This document shows positions 12,140 through 12,143 of a stretch of DNA of 12,143 bases, one piece after another (the stretch's first letter is position 1; each line of letters opens with the position of its first letter). A program made the position numbers and the translations under genes. Origin of the DNA: Candidatus Liptonbacteria bacterium (GTDB lineage Bacteria > Patescibacteriota > Minisyncoccia > UBA6257 > 2-01-FULL-56-20); the NCBI GenBank assembly GCA_016212635.1, contig JACRFR010000050.1:1-12143 (forward strand), in the 5' to 3' direction. The notes under the pieces were generated by a model that was given only the letters and a program-made list of their open reading frames with translations, was not told where the DNA came from and did no database searches.

Positions 12140-12143
12140 GGAA

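Noticed and set aside
1..12143. tRNA, rRNA or CRISPR array
   Set aside because: No T-loop/anticodon pattern, no rRNA-like sequence and no regularly spaced repeats with unique spacers were seen; the tandem arrays have no spacers.

Overview
The window carries a compact, GC-rich (roughly 55-60%), bacterial chromosomal segment of about a dozen genes with short intergenic spacers. Good Shine-Dalgarno sites are rare, several start codons sit directly under a -10 box (probable leaderless mRNAs), TGA is used as a stop, and the spacers hold nested-palindrome repeats of the kind whose chance translations contain 'PELVEG'/'PSTGSG' or 'PLFKGE'. This combination is common in Candidate Phyla Radiation (Patescibacteria) genomes, but no rRNA or ribosomal protein is present, so this placement is tentative. 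No tRNA, rRNA, CRISPR array, phage gene or transposase was found.

Layout. (1) 1-326, plus strand: the 3' end of an unidentified gene and a small hypothetical gene. (2) 354-4387, minus strand: a three-gene vitamin B12 operon in transcription order: adenosylcobalamin-dependent class II ribonucleotide reductase (NrdJ), an integral membrane protein resembling an ECF-transporter S component, and a PduO-type ATP:cob(I)alamin adenosyltransferase. Together they suggest uptake of a corrinoid, its conversion to coenzyme B12, and its use for making deoxyribonucleotides. Every spacer in this operon holds a short tandem-repeat array (7-bp or 9-bp units). (3) 4440-4793: a spacer with the nrdJ promoter, a MITE-like array of hairpins and an extended -10 promoter for the next gene. 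(4) 4794-5525, plus: a membrane-anchored cyclophilin. (5) 8074-5543, minus: a 53-aa membrane peptide, a GT-C-like multi-spanning membrane protein with three C-terminal TPRs, and a GT2 polyprenyl-phosphate-sugar-synthase-like enzyme. The last two are separated by 2 nt and probably act in one surface-glycosylation pathway. (6) 8314-9601, plus: an ECF-type sigma factor overlapping a three-helix membrane protein that is a candidate anti-sigma factor. (7) 9736-10454, minus: a 60-aa possible Fn3 remnant and a secreted, Ala/Lys-rich helical protein with two cysteines. (8) 10455-10820: a spacer with two hairpins, a 123-bp MITE with perfect 16-bp ends and a 9-bp target duplication, and a sigma70-type promoter. 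(9) 10821-11948, plus: a cyclopropane-fatty-acyl-phospholipid synthase, followed by a possible terminator and a strong hairpin at the window edge.

The strongest lead is the self-contained B12 operon with heptamer arrays next to its start codons. The repeat elements, leaderless promoters, sigma/membrane-protein pair and secreted helical protein are secondary leads.
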